From Lachnospiraceae bacterium UBA2868 (GTDB lineage Bacteria; Bacillota_A; Clostridia; Lachnospirales; Lachnospiraceae): a stretch of DNA of 5,341 nucleotides. Under the pieces are notes generated by a model. That model was not told where the DNA came from and did no database searches. It was given only the letters and a program-made list of their open reading frames with translations. Location of the stretch: contig DEEW01000003.1 in assembly GCA_002350465.1 (NCBI GenBank), positions 1 through 5,341 on the forward strand. Reading direction: 5' to 3'. This document shows positions 4,775-5,341 of this stretch, piece by piece. Numbering within the stretch: the first letter of the stretch is position 1; every line of letters begins with the position of its first letter. Both the position numbers and the translations under genes were made by a program.

Positions 4775-4972
4775 TTAATCATCCGAGAATGCTTCCAGAT
4801 ACACGAGCATATCCTCGTATGCATCCATCTCGGCCCTTCTCTGGGCTTTTCTGATCTTCTTGATGTCTCTCTTTGAAAGCCTGGTTTCTCTGTTTCTTGT
4901 CGTTGTGGTACTGCTTGTATCCGATGATCCGAATATACAGATCAGGATTATTATGAATATGATCCATCCCAT
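4775..4972 (-). CDS. Small single-span membrane protein, 65 residues
   Basis: Residues 3-14 (WIIFIIILICIF) form one short hydrophobic segment at the very N-terminus, followed by a Ser/Thr linker (SSDTSSTTTT, 16-25), a strongly basic helix (RNRETRLSKRDIKKIRKAQR, 26-45) and an acidic tail (EMDAYEDMLVYLEAFSDD). The basic stretch after the membrane segment predicts a cytoplasmic C-terminus (positive-inside rule), with a helix that could bind nucleic acid, lipid or a partner protein. The family is not recognised. ATG 4970-4972 has a textbook AGGAGG SD (4980-4985) 7 bases upstream that abuts the Smr gene stop (4986-4988), so the two are probably co-translated. Confidence 0.75.
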   Translation of the reverse strand: MGWIIFIIILICIFGSSDTSSTTTTRNRETRLSKRDIKKIRKAQRRAEMDAYEDMLVYLEAFSDD

Positions 4973-4985
4973 AGTTTTGCCTCCT

Positions 4986-5306
4986 TTATGCTATTTGGAG
5001 AAGTGTCTCTCCGGGGTTCCACTGAGGTGAACGATGTCCTACTATTTTGGGGCTCTTAAGATCGTTATATATCAACTCCTTGATCACCGTTCCCCCGTTA
5101 TATCCGTGTATCACATCTAGTATGAACGGGCTTCTTATGATCGCGATGATATTGCTGAGGGCTTTTTGCGCGGATTCCCTGCACATTCCGTGAAGGTCTA
5201 CCTTTATGACCATCTCATTATTCTCGTTGTCAAACACCCTGACTCTCCTTAAATACTCACCGTGCATTACAAACGACATACGCTCCATAATCTCTTCTCT
5301 CTTCAT
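4986..5306 (-). CDS. Stand-alone Smr-domain protein
   Basis: A 106-residue protein made essentially of one Smr (small MutS-related) domain. The first diagnostic motif VDLHGM is at residues 36-41, the second, VIHGYNGGTVIKELI, at 65-79 (family form 'iHGkG.g.L...v'), and the third, NPGETLLQI, at 97-105 (family form 'G.T.v.l'). Smr domains cut or bind nucleic acids; stand-alone forms and those fused to MutS2 have been described as nucleases acting on branched DNA or RNA. Here the second motif has Tyr-Asn where many members have Lys-Gly, so activity is uncertain. ATG 5304-5306 has AGGGAGGT (5313-5320) about 6 bases upstream. The frame stays open to the right edge, so a longer form cannot be excluded. 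It is the first complete gene of the cluster in the direction of transcription. Confidence 0.85.
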   Translation of the reverse strand: MKREEIMERMSFVMHGEYLRRVRVFDNENNEMVIKVDLHGMCRESAQKALSNIIAIIRSPFILDVIHGYNGGTVIKELIYNDLKSPKIVGHRSPQWNPGETLLQIA

Positions 5307-5341
5307 TTTGTAACCTCCCTTGCCAAAAACGTTGATTTTAC

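Noticed and set aside
5303..5341. A 12-codon open frame from the right edge ending in TGA that overlaps the Smr gene start as ATGA, possibly the end of an upstream gene.
   Set aside because: Only 12 codons are visible, with no recognisable protein signal, and another frame is also open to the edge. It cannot be supported without more sequence.
1..5341. CRISPR arrays, tRNA/rRNA genes, transposases, attachment sites or replication origins.
   Set aside because: No regularly spaced repeats, tRNA cloverleaf signals, transposase motifs or terminal repeats with target duplications were seen on either strand.

Overview
The window reads as a Firmicutes (Clostridia) chromosome segment, most likely from a Lachnospiraceae-type anaerobe. 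This is inferred from strong purine-rich Shine-Dalgarno (SD) sites of the AGGAGG type before nearly every gene, moderate-to-low GC, a Gram-positive style lipoprotein with a Ser/acidic linker and a DUF4352-like domain, and many short tightly spaced genes. Every gene I can support lies on the minus strand, so transcription runs from the right edge to the left edge.

Left part (1-1385): the start of a BREX (bacteriophage exclusion) phage-defence operon. In order of transcription these are brxA (780-1385, DUF1819 family), brxB (179-778, DUF1788 family) and the first 60 codons of brxC (1-182, cut by the window edge). The three are packed for coupled translation: one base between brxA and brxB, and a 4-base ATGA overlap between brxB and brxC. 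The methylase (pglX), phosphatase-like pglZ and the later genes that would fix the BREX subtype lie off the left edge.

Control region (1386-1548): 163 AT-rich bases hold a plausible sigma-A promoter (TTGACT-N17-TATCTT), two neighbouring palindromes built from the same half-site GCAAAT just upstream of it, and a 15-bp perfect palindrome in the predicted 5' UTR of brxA. This looks like a regulated promoter for the BREX operon.

Right part (1549-5306): eight co-directional, closely spaced genes. In order of transcription they encode a stand-alone Smr-domain protein, a small single-span membrane protein, a 35-residue four-cysteine peptide, a 93-residue protein of unknown function, a DUF4352-like lipoprotein, a 62-residue very acidic protein with a degenerate EF-hand-like loop, a Sel1-repeat protein and a 161-residue protein of unknown function. 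They look like one operon, possibly with an additional boundary before the last gene. There an 11-bp perfect inverted repeat can pair the end of the Sel1 gene with the SD of the 161-residue gene. The left part of the window (below about 2040) is visibly more AT-rich than the part to its right, so the 161-residue gene may belong with the BREX segment rather than with the older cluster.

BREX is a known system. What is undescribed, as far as I can tell from sequence alone, is the gene cluster upstream of it, the palindromic control region, and the SD-masking inverted repeat. A functional link between the cluster and BREX is possible but not shown by the sequence.
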